A DNA stretch of 64,000 nt from Symsagittifera roscoffensis (lineage: Eukaryota > Xenacoelomorpha > Acoela > Convolutidae), in contig NC_087070.1 of the NCBI RefSeq assembly GCF_963678635.1, positions 50,077,467 through 50,141,466 of the forward strand. The letters run 5' to 3'. The notes beneath the pieces are model-generated. The model was not told the origin of the DNA. It saw only the letters and a list, made by a program, of their open reading frames with translations, and did not search any database. Position numbers and translations under genes: made by a program. Below, in pieces: positions 48,661 through 59,961 of this stretch. The number at the start of each line of letters is the position of its first letter. Within the stretch, counting starts at the first letter, position 1.

Positions 48661-49520
48661 ATTGTATGATCAGCAGTTTTTCCATGTCAGGAAATTGTAT
48701 GATAGGCATTTTTTCCAAAAATGAAAAGACAAAAAAAAATTAATGGAATTTTTGTGTTTCATCCGAAACACTAACCAAGGATTTTTGTCGTAAGAAAAGG
48801 CAAATTCTAAGTGGCAGTTACCACGCAGATAAACTGCATTTGGTAATTTTAGCCATGTCAGTTAGTTTTTACATTTATACATGAAATTATATACCAAAAA
48901 CGTAAACTTTTGTCTATGGCTAGATAATTTTTAGTTTGAAATTTTTGGTGGTTGAAAAAAAGGCCTGCTTTTTTTTGCAAATTTATTTTTATCTTAGCAT
49001 GTGAAACAAAAAAATAATAATCGTGTTAACAACAAAAACGCTTTTTTATGTAGTTTTTGAATTTTTTGGGTCAAAAACTCATCCTGGACTACGTTATAAA
49101 CACAAAAAGTCAAAGTATGCTTGCAAACTTTTTTTTCATATCAATTTTGTGTTTTTTTAATGAAAAAATGCATATCATACACTTTTCATATATGAAAACT
49201 ATATGATAAGCATTTTTTTCTGACCGAAATCAAAATTATGTTTTTGATTGTCAAAATGCCTTCTATCTTAGATATCATTAAATCTAATTAAAATTACCAA
49301 CTTTCTTGATCTTTGAAAATTTCATTTTTTTTGACACAATGATTAACGTATAATTTTTATACATGAAAATTGTATGAAAAGCATTTTTATGAAAAATTTT
49401 AAATCCTTGTTTGAATGACCAGAAAGCTTCAAAAGAGGTAAATAGACCAAAGATGTTCATTAAAAAGTTTTAAAACACTTTTTATATTTTGTATGAATTT
49501 CGGATGATAAGCATCTTTTC
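48661..49520 (+). repeat. Scattered copies of a TGTATGATAAGCATTTTT motif
   Basis: Copies or near copies occur at about 48668, 48700, 49197, 49367 and 49492, mostly preceded by GAAA(A)T/C. Spacing is irregular (31, 497, 170 and 125 bp). The rest is AT-rich, and the ORF at 49489-49755 has no support as a gene. Confidence 0.55.
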
Positions 49521-50745
49521 TTCTATGAACGTCAACCCGGGTCAATATTTGAAACTAAATTCATATATTTTCATACAAGTCCGCGTAATCAAAATTGAGG
49601 AACTTTTTAAGAAGGAGGAAGACAAAGATAGTGTCAACCACTATCTATGTTCAATCTATGAGTTTGAAATTTTTTTGTTTTCCACAAATAGAGAAAACAA
49701 AATTAACCTCTTGACTATATTTCAGTTGCCAAGTCGCCGGAGAATGAGAATGTAGAAGCATGCAATTTCCCAATACTTTTAAAGCATATGAGCTCAAAGT
49801 GTTGACCGGCAAGTATGACGTGCACGCAATTCATAACTTTTGTTTACGCTACACTTATCTTACCAAAAAAGCTCCACTCTATGTAAATAAATTTTTGATT
49901 AGTTAGGTCACATCTGATTTTTGTCTTAAACTTAACTAACTTACGTCTGCGATAGCGTCAAAACATTATTTCGTCATTTTTGTGTAGTTTCAATCTTATC
50001 TTTTCCTTCCTTGTTAAAAACAGAGCTAAATTTTTTTTTTTTCTATATCATAGAATAAAATTTTTGACGGTAAGGACCTGTTTTTTCAGAGATTAGCATC
50101 GAACTCAAAACATCGTTTCTTTGTCATCGGACTTTCTTCTTTATCTACTTTCGGCCGGATAGGTGTGTGCAATCGCTTAGATATAAATACTGATCTTACT
50201 CATCACTCCTATTTGCTGCTCTCACTAATGTGGTGCGCGCCATTGAAATACTGGAAATGTGAGATCAGCTTTCATCTATTTTTTCTTAAATTGGTCTAAC
50301 AATTAAAACTACTCAGCTTTACCAAAATATGCACGAAAAACTGTTGAAAATCGATGATTGACTAGTAATAAAAACTGAACAATCAAAAAAAGGGGAAGCG
50401 TACTATAAAAGCAATTCAGAACGGGATGCACCCATCTGGGTTCTACTTAAAATTGAAATTTTGTTACTTTGAAAGTTTTCAGTTTAATTGATGTGTGGCG
50501 CTTACGTAACAAAATTCGTTCCAAGTTAGACTAAGTTGTTCGATGTCGAGTGGAGATTATGGGTGTGCCAGTTTCGTTTTTGATAAGGTAGCAGCAGCTT
50601 ATGGGTATGTTTCACTCGGCACAGAACGTAATATACTGTGTTTGCAAAAACAAGAAAGATGGATTGTAGAATAAATCGCCGGTTGGTTCATGAGAAGTTT
50701 CCTGTTTCATTGACAACACATATCCCGTAATGATTTTTTTGTTCC
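49521..50745. other. Intergenic DNA with one dispersed repeat
   Basis: No gene is supported. TTTCGGCCGGATAG at 50149 and a CCCATCTGGGTTCTAC segment near 50430 both recur, in the same order, at 56230 and 56565, so about 300 bp here belong to a dispersed family. Confidence 0.5.
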
Positions 50746-50746
50746 G

Positions 50747-51265
50747 ACTTTCGTAACGAAAGTAACGGAATATTTGTGCTCGGTAGTTTTTTTTCTTCAG
50801 AAAATTTTTGACTTCTTAACTAGCCAATTTTGACGGAGTTTCTTTAAATCATTCAAAAACTATTGTTGTCTTGAGCTTAAGTTTGAAAATATACTTAAGC
50901 TGTGATCTTTTTTCGTAAAGTTATGAGGGTTTAAAGATTGTCATTTCGGCCAATTTGACACAATTAACGCGCGATATATTTCGCGCTATTAACGCGTAAA
51001 GCGAGATTCAATCCGTCTTAGAAATAGTTCCAAATAAGTTCAAGGAAGCTTATATGCCATAAACTATTTGTTAATAGGAGCAAAGTCTGTCACTTTGTAC
51101 TTAATATGACGTGTGGGGGATGTTTTCAAAAAAACTCTAAGTTTTTTTCTTATAAAGTTTTTTAAATTTGATTTTAAAAAAAAATTCATATTATTGTAGC
51201 TCCATAAACCTTAAAAGGCAGTCGGAATCTTCAGGGCTTTGCCCTGACACGAGCAGTCTTGTTAT
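50747..51265 (+). repeat. Dispersed repeat family H, copy 1
   Basis: It begins TTTCGTAACGAAAGTAACGG, continues with ATATTTGTGCTCGG, a GCGCGATATATT block (50968), GTGTGGGGGATG (51111) and GCTCCATAAACCTT, and ends with a hairpin TCAGGGC-TTT-GCCCTGA (51231-51247) followed by ACGAGCAGTCTTGTT. It is noncoding. Confidence 0.75.
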
Positions 51266-51594
51266 CATTTTATATCTGGTCACTCATTTTACAGCTCTTA
51301 GGACATGGTCAGCTATGTTCATTGATTATCCAGGCTTGCTCATACTTGAAAACTCCAAATCTGAACCTAGTCTTGTCATGTCTGGATCCTACTGAATAGA
51401 CCAAGTAAACAATCTCTCCTTAAAATTTAATGCCAAAGTCAAGCAGTGAGACCTGCACACACTGTTATCAAATTTGATTGGCTGAAAAGTGTTACTTCTA
51501 ACCAGATCAACTCTCTTCCCTAAATTGATTCAGGGAGGTGTTTGTTCACTTAGTCCGGGATGTTAACATGGTCAAGATATCAAAATAGAAGCAA

Positions 51595-52330
51595 AAAATT
51601 TTATTTAAATTTTAGGTAAAAAATCCACAAAACAACGTGCAGTCGGAACATTCGGGGCTTTGCTCTGATATGAGACGCTTTGTTTTATCTTTCAAAAAGC
51701 TTTTTGCCGATATAAAAAGTCCTATACAACCATATGGTTCAACAAAAAAAACAACTAGTACAAAAAAGCGCTAAGCCTTCCTCTATTTGAAAACTAACAG
51801 CAATTTGGGACAAAATACAGCGTTTCAGTGGCTTTAGCTTACGATTTTGCTTACGTCAATTAAAAGAAAGATATTTGTTTTCATTAGTTTCAGTTCTGTG
51901 TTTTCTTTTTGGTCCAGCTTTCGTTACAAAAGTAACGGAATATTTGTGCTCGGGATGGTTTTTTTTTCTTCAGACAAATTTCGACATTTTAACTAGCCAA
52001 TTTTGAAGGAAATTTTTAATATCATTCGAAAACTATTGGTGTCCTGAGCAGAAAATTTGAAAAGATATTTTACCTATGGTCAATTTTTGTAAAGTTAAAG
52101 GGGTTTAAATATTGCCATTATGGCAAATTTGGGACAATTAACGCGGGGGGATGCTTTTGTAAAATTTCGAAATTTAAAAATATTATTAAAAACATTTAAA
52201 TTTTTTTATTTTATTTAATTTGAATTTTCATGTTTTTTTTACATTTAATTTTTCATGTTATTACTGCTCCATAGACTTTGAAAAGCAGTCGGGTCATTCA
52301 GGGCCTCGCCCGACCCGAGCAATCCTGTTT
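51595..52330 (+). repeat. Dispersed repeat family H, copy 2 and a 3'-end fragment
   Basis: A fragment of the family's 3' end (GCAGTCGGAACATTCGGGGC) lies near 51640. A longer copy starts at 51917 (TTTCGTTACAAAAGTAACGG) and ends with hairpin TCGGGTC...GACCCGA at 52289-52318, then GCAATCCTGTTTTT. An internal deletion removes the GCGCGATATATT block. Confidence 0.7.
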
Positions 52331-53101
52331 TTTTTTGTAATCTTGTTGACTGAATCGACTTTGACAGAGTTTCGCAGTTAGTTTGACAGTTGAATTTGTT
52401 TAATTTCAGTATTTGATTTTTTAATAACTTTCGCTTTCTTGTTTTGGAGTCGCAAATAATATCTCAGCGAGCTCAACTATCATTTGCACCGATACACAAT
52501 GTCTTGAGCTTAAATTTGAAAAAGTTTTTTATCGGTGCATAATTTTAGTAGCCGTTCTGGCCAATTGAGACAAATAACGCGCGATATATTAACGCGCGTA
52601 CAAATAACACGCGATACATTAACGCGTAATCGGAGATTTAATCCGTCATAGAAATCTTTCCAAATTGATTGAAGGAACCTTATTCGCCACAATTGATATG
52701 TTTTTAGGGGCGAAATTTATCACTTGGTAATTACAATGGCGTGTGGGGGGATGCTTTTGTAAAATTTTGAAATTTAAAAATATTATTAAAAACATTTAAA
52801 ATTTTTTATTTTATTTAATTTGATTTTTCATGTTTTTTTTACTTTTAATTTTTCATGTTATTACTGCTCCATAGACCTTGAAAAGCAGTCGGGTCATTCA
52901 GGGCCTCGCCCGACCCGAGCAGTCCTGTTTTTTTTTGTAATCTTGTTGACTGAAATGACTTTGACAGAGTTTCGCAGTTAGTTGGACAGTTGAAGTTGTT
53001 TAATTTCAGTATTTGATTTTTTAATAACTTTCGCTTTCTTGTTTTGGAGTCCCAAATAATATCTCGGCGAGCTCAACTATCATTTGCACCGATACACAAT
53101 G
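52145..53101 (+). repeat. 357-bp direct duplication offset by exactly 600 bp
   Basis: 52145-52501 and 52745-53101 are near-identical, starting GGGGGGATGCTTTTG and ending GCACCGATACACAATG. The copies include the family H hairpin and about 170 bp of flank, so the flank was duplicated along with the repeat. Confidence 0.85.
52500..52930 (+). repeat. Dispersed repeat family H, copy 3
   Basis: It starts partway into the unit at CTTGAGCTTAAATTTGAAAA, carries two GCGCGATA-type blocks (52576, 52610), the GTGTGGGGGGATG segment (52741) and the same hairpin TCGGGTC...GACCCGA (52889-52918). Confidence 0.75.
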
Positions 53102-56100
53102 CGTTTTATCATTCAATTTCAGCTCGCTCATTTATCTGTTTTAAATCAATGTTTTTTTTCTGTTAGATTATATATATATTGTTAATTGCATTAAATTGAG
53201 TGATAATTATGCCAAAAAACAATTTTCAACCACACTGCAGAAAAGTTTTTTTGAGACACATACAAACTCTTATTTAAACTAATACATATTAAAATCTTTG
53301 CATAATTATCTGTTAGCTGTAAGGAAGCGCAGAATGCTTGGACCACCGTTATTATTGCACAAAAAATACTATGATGACTCGCTTGATGCAGAAATGCCAG
53401 TAGAGTTACTCTTTCAATCGGTTACAAAAAATCCAATATTTTCTTTAATTGATTACTTCTTTATTAGTCTCGCCCGATAGCGGTTACAAATTGAAACCCA
53501 TCCACTAATTTGGGCAACCATTCATTGTTACAAACATCAGCAATGTCAAACATCCGATTTTTGCAATAATCTAGCAATAAAAAGGCGTACGAATTTCAAA
53601 CACAAGACATAGTCCAAATAGCCGGATTACATTTAACCGACTCTCGTTTTAAGTTAGTCGGTGGGCTCAATACGCAAACCTTGGCACTTTGGGGTGGTGA
53701 CCGGCTCTAATTTTTATATAGAAAACTATTTTCCGATGGCACGTTGACACCACTGCGGTGATCACTTTTGAATTGGCTAGTTCAGAATCTCTTAAAGCAT
53801 CGGAGCTTAAGCATCGAGTCTTTGCCCTAATTTTCCAAAAATTTCAGAAGTAAAGCTGATTTTCGGATGTTAGCAACACTTTTTGGGTGTTCGGATGTTT
53901 AGCACATCGGATAATTCTACGGTACCCTAAATTTAATCTTTCAATTTTTTGCTCTTTAAAGGAACGCCGCCCTTTCAGATTGTTAGACATTTGCAAACTT
54001 TGTATTTTTTAAACCCTTTTAAAAGGGTGGCGTTCCTTTAAAAAGGAAAAATTTGGGTTTTTTTTGTAAGTCATGTCAATCAACAAAGAAATCACACAAC
54101 AAGTACATCGGGGTAGGTTTTCATTTGTTTCTGAAATTTGGACTTCCAAAAATCATTGCTTTTGAATAAATTTGCCAATTTCATTCAATTTTATTGATCC
54201 GAATTTCAATATGCGTGAGCTGGTTTTACAGCTCAGACCAATTTCCAAAAGAATTAATGATCACGTAGGGTGACGTTCCTGCGGTTGCGCACACTACTTT
54301 ATTATTTGCTCATATGAGCACTGAAAAACGAGGATATCTAAACTACTCGTTTTATGATTTGATATCAAAATGTAACGCAAAATATGTACGCGAGTCAAAT
54401 TATCCGTCAATACAAAATCGTTCCAAATAATTGCATTGAGAGAAGCTAATTGTTCTGACTTTTTTAATGAACGACTCAAATTCTAATTCTTAAAATTTGA
54501 TATTATCAGCCTAAAATTCATAGTTTTCAAATGTCTTACTTCTCAAAAACTAGTCAGGACCAGTTGAAGGGCAACTATAACAATCAAGGCTTCGTCGTGA
54601 TACGAGCAGTTTTGTTTTTTAGTCAGTCATTTTTCGGTTTTTAACAGAGCATTTTTGACAAAGTTTCTAAAAACCATATGGAAGTTGTTTTTGTCTCAAC
54701 TGTTAAAAGATATTAAATTACCTAAACAATGGGAAATGGAAATGACGCGAGCAGTTTGCAATTATGAATACCTTATCACATGCAAAATATACCACATGGT
54801 ACTTTACATAGCTTGTTGAACGGTAAAATCAGGAAATTTTTTTTTCAAAATACTGAAAATTGTGTCAACCTTTTCAACGTTTTGTATGATTTTTTTTAAA
54901 TATAAAATTAGCAATTGACGAAAAAGGGCAGTCAGAACATTGAGTGCTTTGCTTTGATATACGAGCAGTTTTGCTTTGATCCATCAAGCCAGTCGTATTG
55001 CTAAAAGCTGTTCATTTTTTTTAGCTTGGTATGCTTTGCAGAGAAACTTAAAACTTAACTTACTTATAAGCTTCAAAATTTCAATCAGTTAAACACATTT
55101 TAAAATCAAAATATTGGATGGTATGATAAGTAGATATATGTTTTTTGCTCTCCGTTGATTTGTTAGAGAGATGAGATCTTCTCTTGAACTTAAAAACGTG
55201 CGTCTTTGGTAATTTGAATCTTTTTGATGCGTTTGATCCATTCGCAACTATAACAAAATGGTTTCCATTTTCATTGTTCGATGGGTCATAAAATGGGCCA
55301 TGACGGATCATGAAAATGGATTTATGCCGATATAATTATTTTTCTTTAAAATCTAGTGCGCGGACACAAGTCCTACATATATTCTGGTAACCTTAATTTC
55401 TGTGTGAAATATTGCGGTTAGTTGAAAACGTATAAAGAATTGTACTCTAAGATCACTAGTAAAACTGTTGACAAATTAATCAATTTTGATTTGATTAAGA
55501 AAATTATTTGTGATGCAAATTGGACAGTGTTCTCCAATTTATTTAGCCCAAAAATTGGCCTTTTGAACAAATGTTACTTTCATTTACTCTGTTTTTACTA
55601 AGAGGTACAAGTCATTCCTAGATTATCAGTCAAAAATTAACAAACTTGCTTTCAGGGGCGGTTCGATAATAGAGAACAACCCAATGGCACAAGGGTAATT
55701 TCAAAAAAACAGTACCTTTTGGATTATAAGAAACAGTTTTGACAAAAGTTACAAGTTAAAAAAATCAAAATTAGTCTGAATAAAAAAAACAAGACTGTTT
55801 ATATAAAAGGGAGAAAGCCTAATTTTTCCTACTGAACTTTAGGGCCATTGGAAGATTTAATATAAAGGCGAAACCCTGAATATTCCACCTACGTTTTATT
55901 TTCCATGGAAAAATTAAAATTAAGTTAATTGATGAAATTTTCAAAACAAAAAAACTGAAAAAATTTTGTTTGATATTTTTTTTGAAAACCATTACCCAAC
56001 ATGGTATGTAAAGTACGAAATTATAAATTTTGCATATAGAAATTTTTTGAATAGTCCAAATGGCATGCCTAAATTTAACTTGGAATAATTTCTGATACAG

Positions 56101-56219
56101 ATAAAATTTCGTCTTACGAGTTAATAGTACTGAATAAATCGCGCGTTAAATGTGAGTTATAACCGATGGTCTTAACTCATAGAGTAATTTCGGATAGGGT
56201 ACACCGTCTGCTCGTCACG
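53102..56219. other. Intergenic DNA without a supported gene
   Basis: Only short ORFs without recognisable products are seen. Degraded family H ends lie at about 54575-54615 and 54920-54985 (CGAGCAGTTTTG after a hairpin-like stretch). Confidence 0.5.
53956..54041. mobile_element. 86-bp foldback, MITE-like
   Basis: TTTAAAGGAACGCCGCCCTTT at the left pairs with AAAGGGTGGCGTTCCTTTAAA at the right, with one mismatch in 21 bp. The outer TTTAAA is shared by both arms and could be part of a target site. There is no coding capacity. Confidence 0.6.
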
Positions 56220-56600
56220 CTATCTTATTTTCGGCCGGATAGATTCGTGCAACTTCTTAGTCTAATACCGACCTAATCTTACTCTTATACTATTCTAGTC
56301 TCAGGTTGTTTAACTAGTCTCTGCTAGGCTCAATAGATCTAGGGTATACTGGTTTATTGCGGCTGCTGAAGTTCTCTTGGAGAGGCAACTAATTTCTAAG
56401 TTAAATTCAAATCTCTCTGGTGCTGAAATTACAAGTAATTTCAGCACTTACAAATAAGTGGGTTGTTAGTTAGATGGATCATGATTGGTTAATATTAAAT
56501 ACTTTACAGTGGTAAAATATCTAATTTATCCAATCATAAAATGTAGTTTAGATCAGGTTCCACCCATCCGGGTTTTACAGAGTTTTTTTAGAATAGTTTT
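56220..56600 (+). repeat. Dispersed repeat related to 50140-50450, with a 28-bp palindrome
   Basis: It shares TTTCGGCCGGATAG and CCCATCYGGGTTYTAC with the upstream copy. Within it lies a perfect 28-bp palindrome GTGCTGAAATTAC-AA-GTAATTTCAGCAC (56420-56447, loop of 2). Confidence 0.5.
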
Positions 56601-58150
56601 TCTGCAATTCAAAGGATGGATGATGGACGTTGGTATTTGGCGAACATCATATTTCTTCTGGGTTCTCCTGTTAGAGAAGTTCCAGGATCAATCGTTGTGT
56701 CTTCTTATGACAACGACTGGGTTTTCTCAACAAACTCAAACTGATTTCAGAATGGTTTTCTATGACAGGTTTTTCTGTTTCATGTAGAGAACTTCTTTTG
56801 TGTTCAACCTAGTCTGGGAATGGCGTGGAGATTGTGCGTGGAGGGGATGCCTGGTTACTCGGATCTGTACGTATACTTGAACATCGAGGTGGTCATTGGT
56901 CTAGTTCAATGAAGTCCTTTTCTGCGAAGTCAAGTCGTACTCTAAATCCTTTGAGTTGTGATTGTGGACGGCATATTTATTGTGGTTGGCCATTCTTTTT
57001 CGAGTGTAGTGGGGTCCTTTTTTCTTTGGATGTTCGTCTTTGGTGTTGTATGCTGATCTGTATACTGCAAGGTATAATTTACATTTTATAAAATTTTTAT
57101 TAGTTCGGTGTTTTAATTATGATTTTGGTTAGTTGTTTTCACAAAAGCTGTTTGTTTTAGTTCGGTTGTTTTGAAGAGTTACTCACCCTTGAGTACCTCT
57201 TATTAAAAATAGAAGTGTGGTCACAAAGCGTGGATGTAGCGCGGTGGGTTAGGCCGGCTATAGAGCATGCTCAGGACGTCCTCTCTGTTGGGTTAGGCCA
57301 GGAGTGGGAGTATGATTTTGTGCGGTTTCTGTGAGAGGTCCTGTTATGTGATAACGTTTTATGTTGGGTTTATTGTGGTTTTTCTTATGTTTCGTTGGTT
57401 GTGTCCTTTTTTCAAAAATCAAATTGTTTTTGGTATGGGTTTGTCTTTCGACTTTTTTGTGTTTTATTATTTCTTTTTTAGACTTTATAATAGTCTTCAA
57501 AAGAATAAATTATCTAGTTTTAAACTCGGTTAATCCGGTTTGGGTACCGTTGGTTTCCTTTCCTTAGTCATGCTGTTATTCTATGATTTGTGGTGTTTAG
57601 TAAGCTGCATTGGTTAGTTTTGTTTAGTATATAATTCCTTTCCAACCGGGTTAAAGGAAAGTTTGAAACGTGTTATCGTGTGTTAGAGTTGTCGAGTGTG
57701 AAAGCTTGAAACTGAAATTCATTATTTAAACAATTCTTCGTGGGCGAGCTGTGCGAGTTTGGATAGAATTTTTGTGCGAGTGAATAGAAATATCAAAAGG
57801 TTAGTACTGCATTTTCGTTGTATCAATTTACTACATAGAATTTCAATTTTACTGCTAGTTTTTTGGGGAAAAATTAAGTTACAAATTTTCATCATTATTA
57901 GAATTACTGCTTTTAGGGAAATAATTTATAAATTAATTTACTACATTGGTATGATTTTTATTGAATTTATTTAGTGCAAAATATTAATAGAGTTTTGAAG
58001 AATTTGAAGAAGTTTTCTATTTTTTATTTTTTTTGTATAATTTGTAGGTGATCGTGGGATGAAGACTAAAAATCTAAATAAGACATGGATAAGAATGGTT
58101 AGTATTTATTTCAAATTTATTAGTGAAAAATATGATAAATTATACTTACC
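56485..58150. other. Region downstream of the right-hand cluster, no confident gene
   Basis: Plus-strand ORFs at 56485-56787 and 56825-57091 are of higher GC than their surroundings, but their products are not recognisable and I do not claim them as genes. 57200-57660 contains G/T-rich sequence with two GTTGGGTTAGGCC-like words (57247, 57288). No LTR pair, polypurine tract or TIR that would close the cluster at 58153 is found. Confidence 0.35.
58143..58150 (-). promoter_or_regulatory. Strong splice-donor consensus directly after the 602-aa ORF
   Basis: On the minus strand the sequence after the stop is TAACAG|GTAAGTATAA, a near-perfect 5' splice site whose exon ends 3 nt past the stop codon. 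It implies a 3'-UTR intron or alternative transcripts. Confidence 0.4.
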
Positions 58151-58152
58151 TG

Positions 58153-59961
58153 TTAGTCGTCGGGGAAAAAACCGTGGGGGAAGATGTCGTGTATTATGTC
58201 GGAATTTGTTAGTAATTTTGCTAGTATGCGAATGATGTTTTTAGTTTGAAGCAGTGGCCAAAGCAATTGAAGTGCTTTAATAGTTTTTAGTTCTTCAGTG
58301 CCAACTGCAAACTCATAAGGTGTGTTTTGGATGAGATTATATAATTTGTGATTGTATTTAGTGTTGTGGATGAATTCTAATATCGGGATTTCTATAGGTT
58401 GGATAAATTCATGTGGGATAAGGAAGGGTCTGGATTCTTCTGCGTTGAAGGTCTTCGTGATGGGACAAAAAATATACATTTGGGTTATGGGATCATAATT
58501 GCGAAGAATACCGTGAAGGTTAGTATCTTTGATGCAATATGTGAAGTTAAGAAAAAATGGTGATGTGTATTTAGAGTTAATAAATTGAAAACGGTGGTGT
58601 GGTTGTCTTGATGGAGTATGTAGATCAAAATTATTTTGTATGAAGCGATAATATGTATATGTGTGGGTTTGTTTAGTGCGTAACATAATGTTGTGTGAGC
58701 AGTGCAAATCGCGTTCTTGTGGTGCAAGGAAATTGACGGTTAGTGAAAATAATTGAAATCTTTCTTTAAAACTTTCGTAAGCTTGCATGTCGGTTAGTGC
58801 TTCAGAAATGACGTGGTCGAATTTGCGATCAAATATATTGAGTGTAAATACATATGGTGTTTTTATGAAGAATTTTTCTGTGATTTGTGGGTTAGCGAAA
58901 CGATCATCATCTAAAAATTGGTCTTGGTTAGCTCGGATGATGTTGTGATCGTAATATTCTAGCGTATATTCGTTAGCTCGGGGTGCAGTGTATGTTGTTA
59001 GTGACTTTTTATATCCTATATAAGTAAATTGTCTATGTGTTAGTGGTGTGGTGAATCGATATAGCATATCTTGATTTCTTTCTATATCGATGTGAGTATT
59101 AGATAAAGGTAGGCAAAGGGGGTTAGTAAAGTGATAATATGATGTCCAATGAAGTGTAGGCATTAAAACTTGTTCATCTACAAAACTACGTGTGTCGTTA
59201 GTGTCGTTAGGGGTGTTCAAAGTATACTGTGGAAATGAAAGTAAGGTGATTGCTAAAAATTCTTTCGTGTTAGTATGATTTGGATGATTAATATATTCAC
59301 GGGTTGTTCCTGGTTTTGTTGGAAATGGATGGTTTGGGAATTTTCTTTTGAAAGTGCGATAAGCTCTATTAGTGCTATTTGATGATTCGGTGGATGTGGA
59401 TGATGGTGCTAATGATGCGGTATAAGCTGAAGAGGGTGTAGGGGTAGGTGGGTTTGATGATTCTATTGTGGATGAAATCTGATTTATAGTGGGGTTTTCA
59501 AGGTGGAAGGGTTGTTGTTGTAGGGTGATAAAATTATCTAGTTCTTGGGAGATTTGGGGGGTATCTGGAGAATTGGATGATCGGTCTGAATGAAATGAAG
59601 AGTAGGTTGGGGTGACTTGTGAAGCATAAGAGGGTGTAGAAATGGATGGGAGTGGGTTATTTGGCGGGATTGGTTGAAAAGGGGGTTTTGAAAAAACTGA
59701 GGAGTTGGTTTGAAAATTATTGGATGGAGATGGTTCAGAGTCTGCAAATTCATCAGGGGTTTCATTATTTGGGTTATTGAGTTGTGAAATGGAGTATAAA
59801 ACTGAGATATGTGAATTAGTGTCTGAATTCATGCCTGATGTTACATTATTGGTTGGGAAATCGGGTGGCGGGAAAGCAAAAAGTGGAATTATTGTAATTG
59901 GAGTGTTGAGGTTGGTTGGATGGGAATTTGAGCGGTGTAGGGATCCAAGTTGTCGGCTCAT
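58153..59961 (-). CDS. 602-aa protein of unknown function, last ORF of the virus-like cluster
   Basis: The ORF is intact from ATG (59959-59961) to TAG/TAA at 58153. Its start overlaps the glycoprotein's TGA as ATGA. Residues 1 to about 230 are disordered-looking, rich in N, P, S and T (for example NPNNETPDEFADSEPSPSNN). Residues of about 230-602 look folded, with many aromatic residues and few cysteines (PLCLP, LHCSHN, TYCIKD, IFCPIT). There is no signal peptide or membrane segment. I recognise no polymerase, protease or capsid motif. A structural or matrix-like role would fit the position next to a glycoprotein, but that is inference. Coding strand is rich in A and C, like the rest of the cluster. 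Being unbroken over 600 codons in this window of wrecks argues for recent origin or selection. Confidence 0.75.
   Translation of the reverse strand: MSRQLGSLHRSNSHPTNLNTPITIIPLFAFPPPDFPTNNVTSGMNSDTNSHISVLYSISQLNNPNNETPDEFADSEPSPSNNFQTNSSVFSKPPFQPIPPNNPLPSISTPSYASQVTPTYSSFHSDRSSNSPDTPQISQELDNFITLQQQPFHLENPTINQISSTIESSNPPTPTPSSAYTASLAPSSTSTESSNSTNRAYRTFKRKFPNHPFPTKPGTTREYINHPNHTNTKEFLAITLLSFPQYTLNTPNDTNDTRSFVDEQVLMPTLHWTSYYHFTNPLCLPLSNTHIDIERNQDMLYRFTTPLTHRQFTYIGYKKSLTTYTAPRANEYTLEYYDHNIIRANQDQFLDDDRFANPQITEKFFIKTPYVFTLNIFDRKFDHVISEALTDMQAYESFKERFQLFSLTVNFLAPQERDLHCSHNIMLRTKQTHTYTYYRFIQNNFDLHTPSRQPHHRFQFINSKYTSPFFLNFTYCIKDTNLHGILRNYDPITQMYIFCPITKTFNAEESRPFLIPHEFIQPIEIPILEFIHNTKYNHKLYNLIQNTPYEFAVGTEELKTIKALQLLWPLLQTKNIIRILAKLLTNSDIIHDIFPHGFFPDD

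Noticed and set aside
49489..49755. 88-codon plus-strand ORF
   Set aside because: Sits in AT-rich repeat DNA, no conserved motif, no paralogue.
58153..59961. 602-aa ORF as a retroviral Gag or capsid
   Set aside because: No zinc knuckle, no major homology region and no protease or RT nearby; nothing in the sequence supports it.
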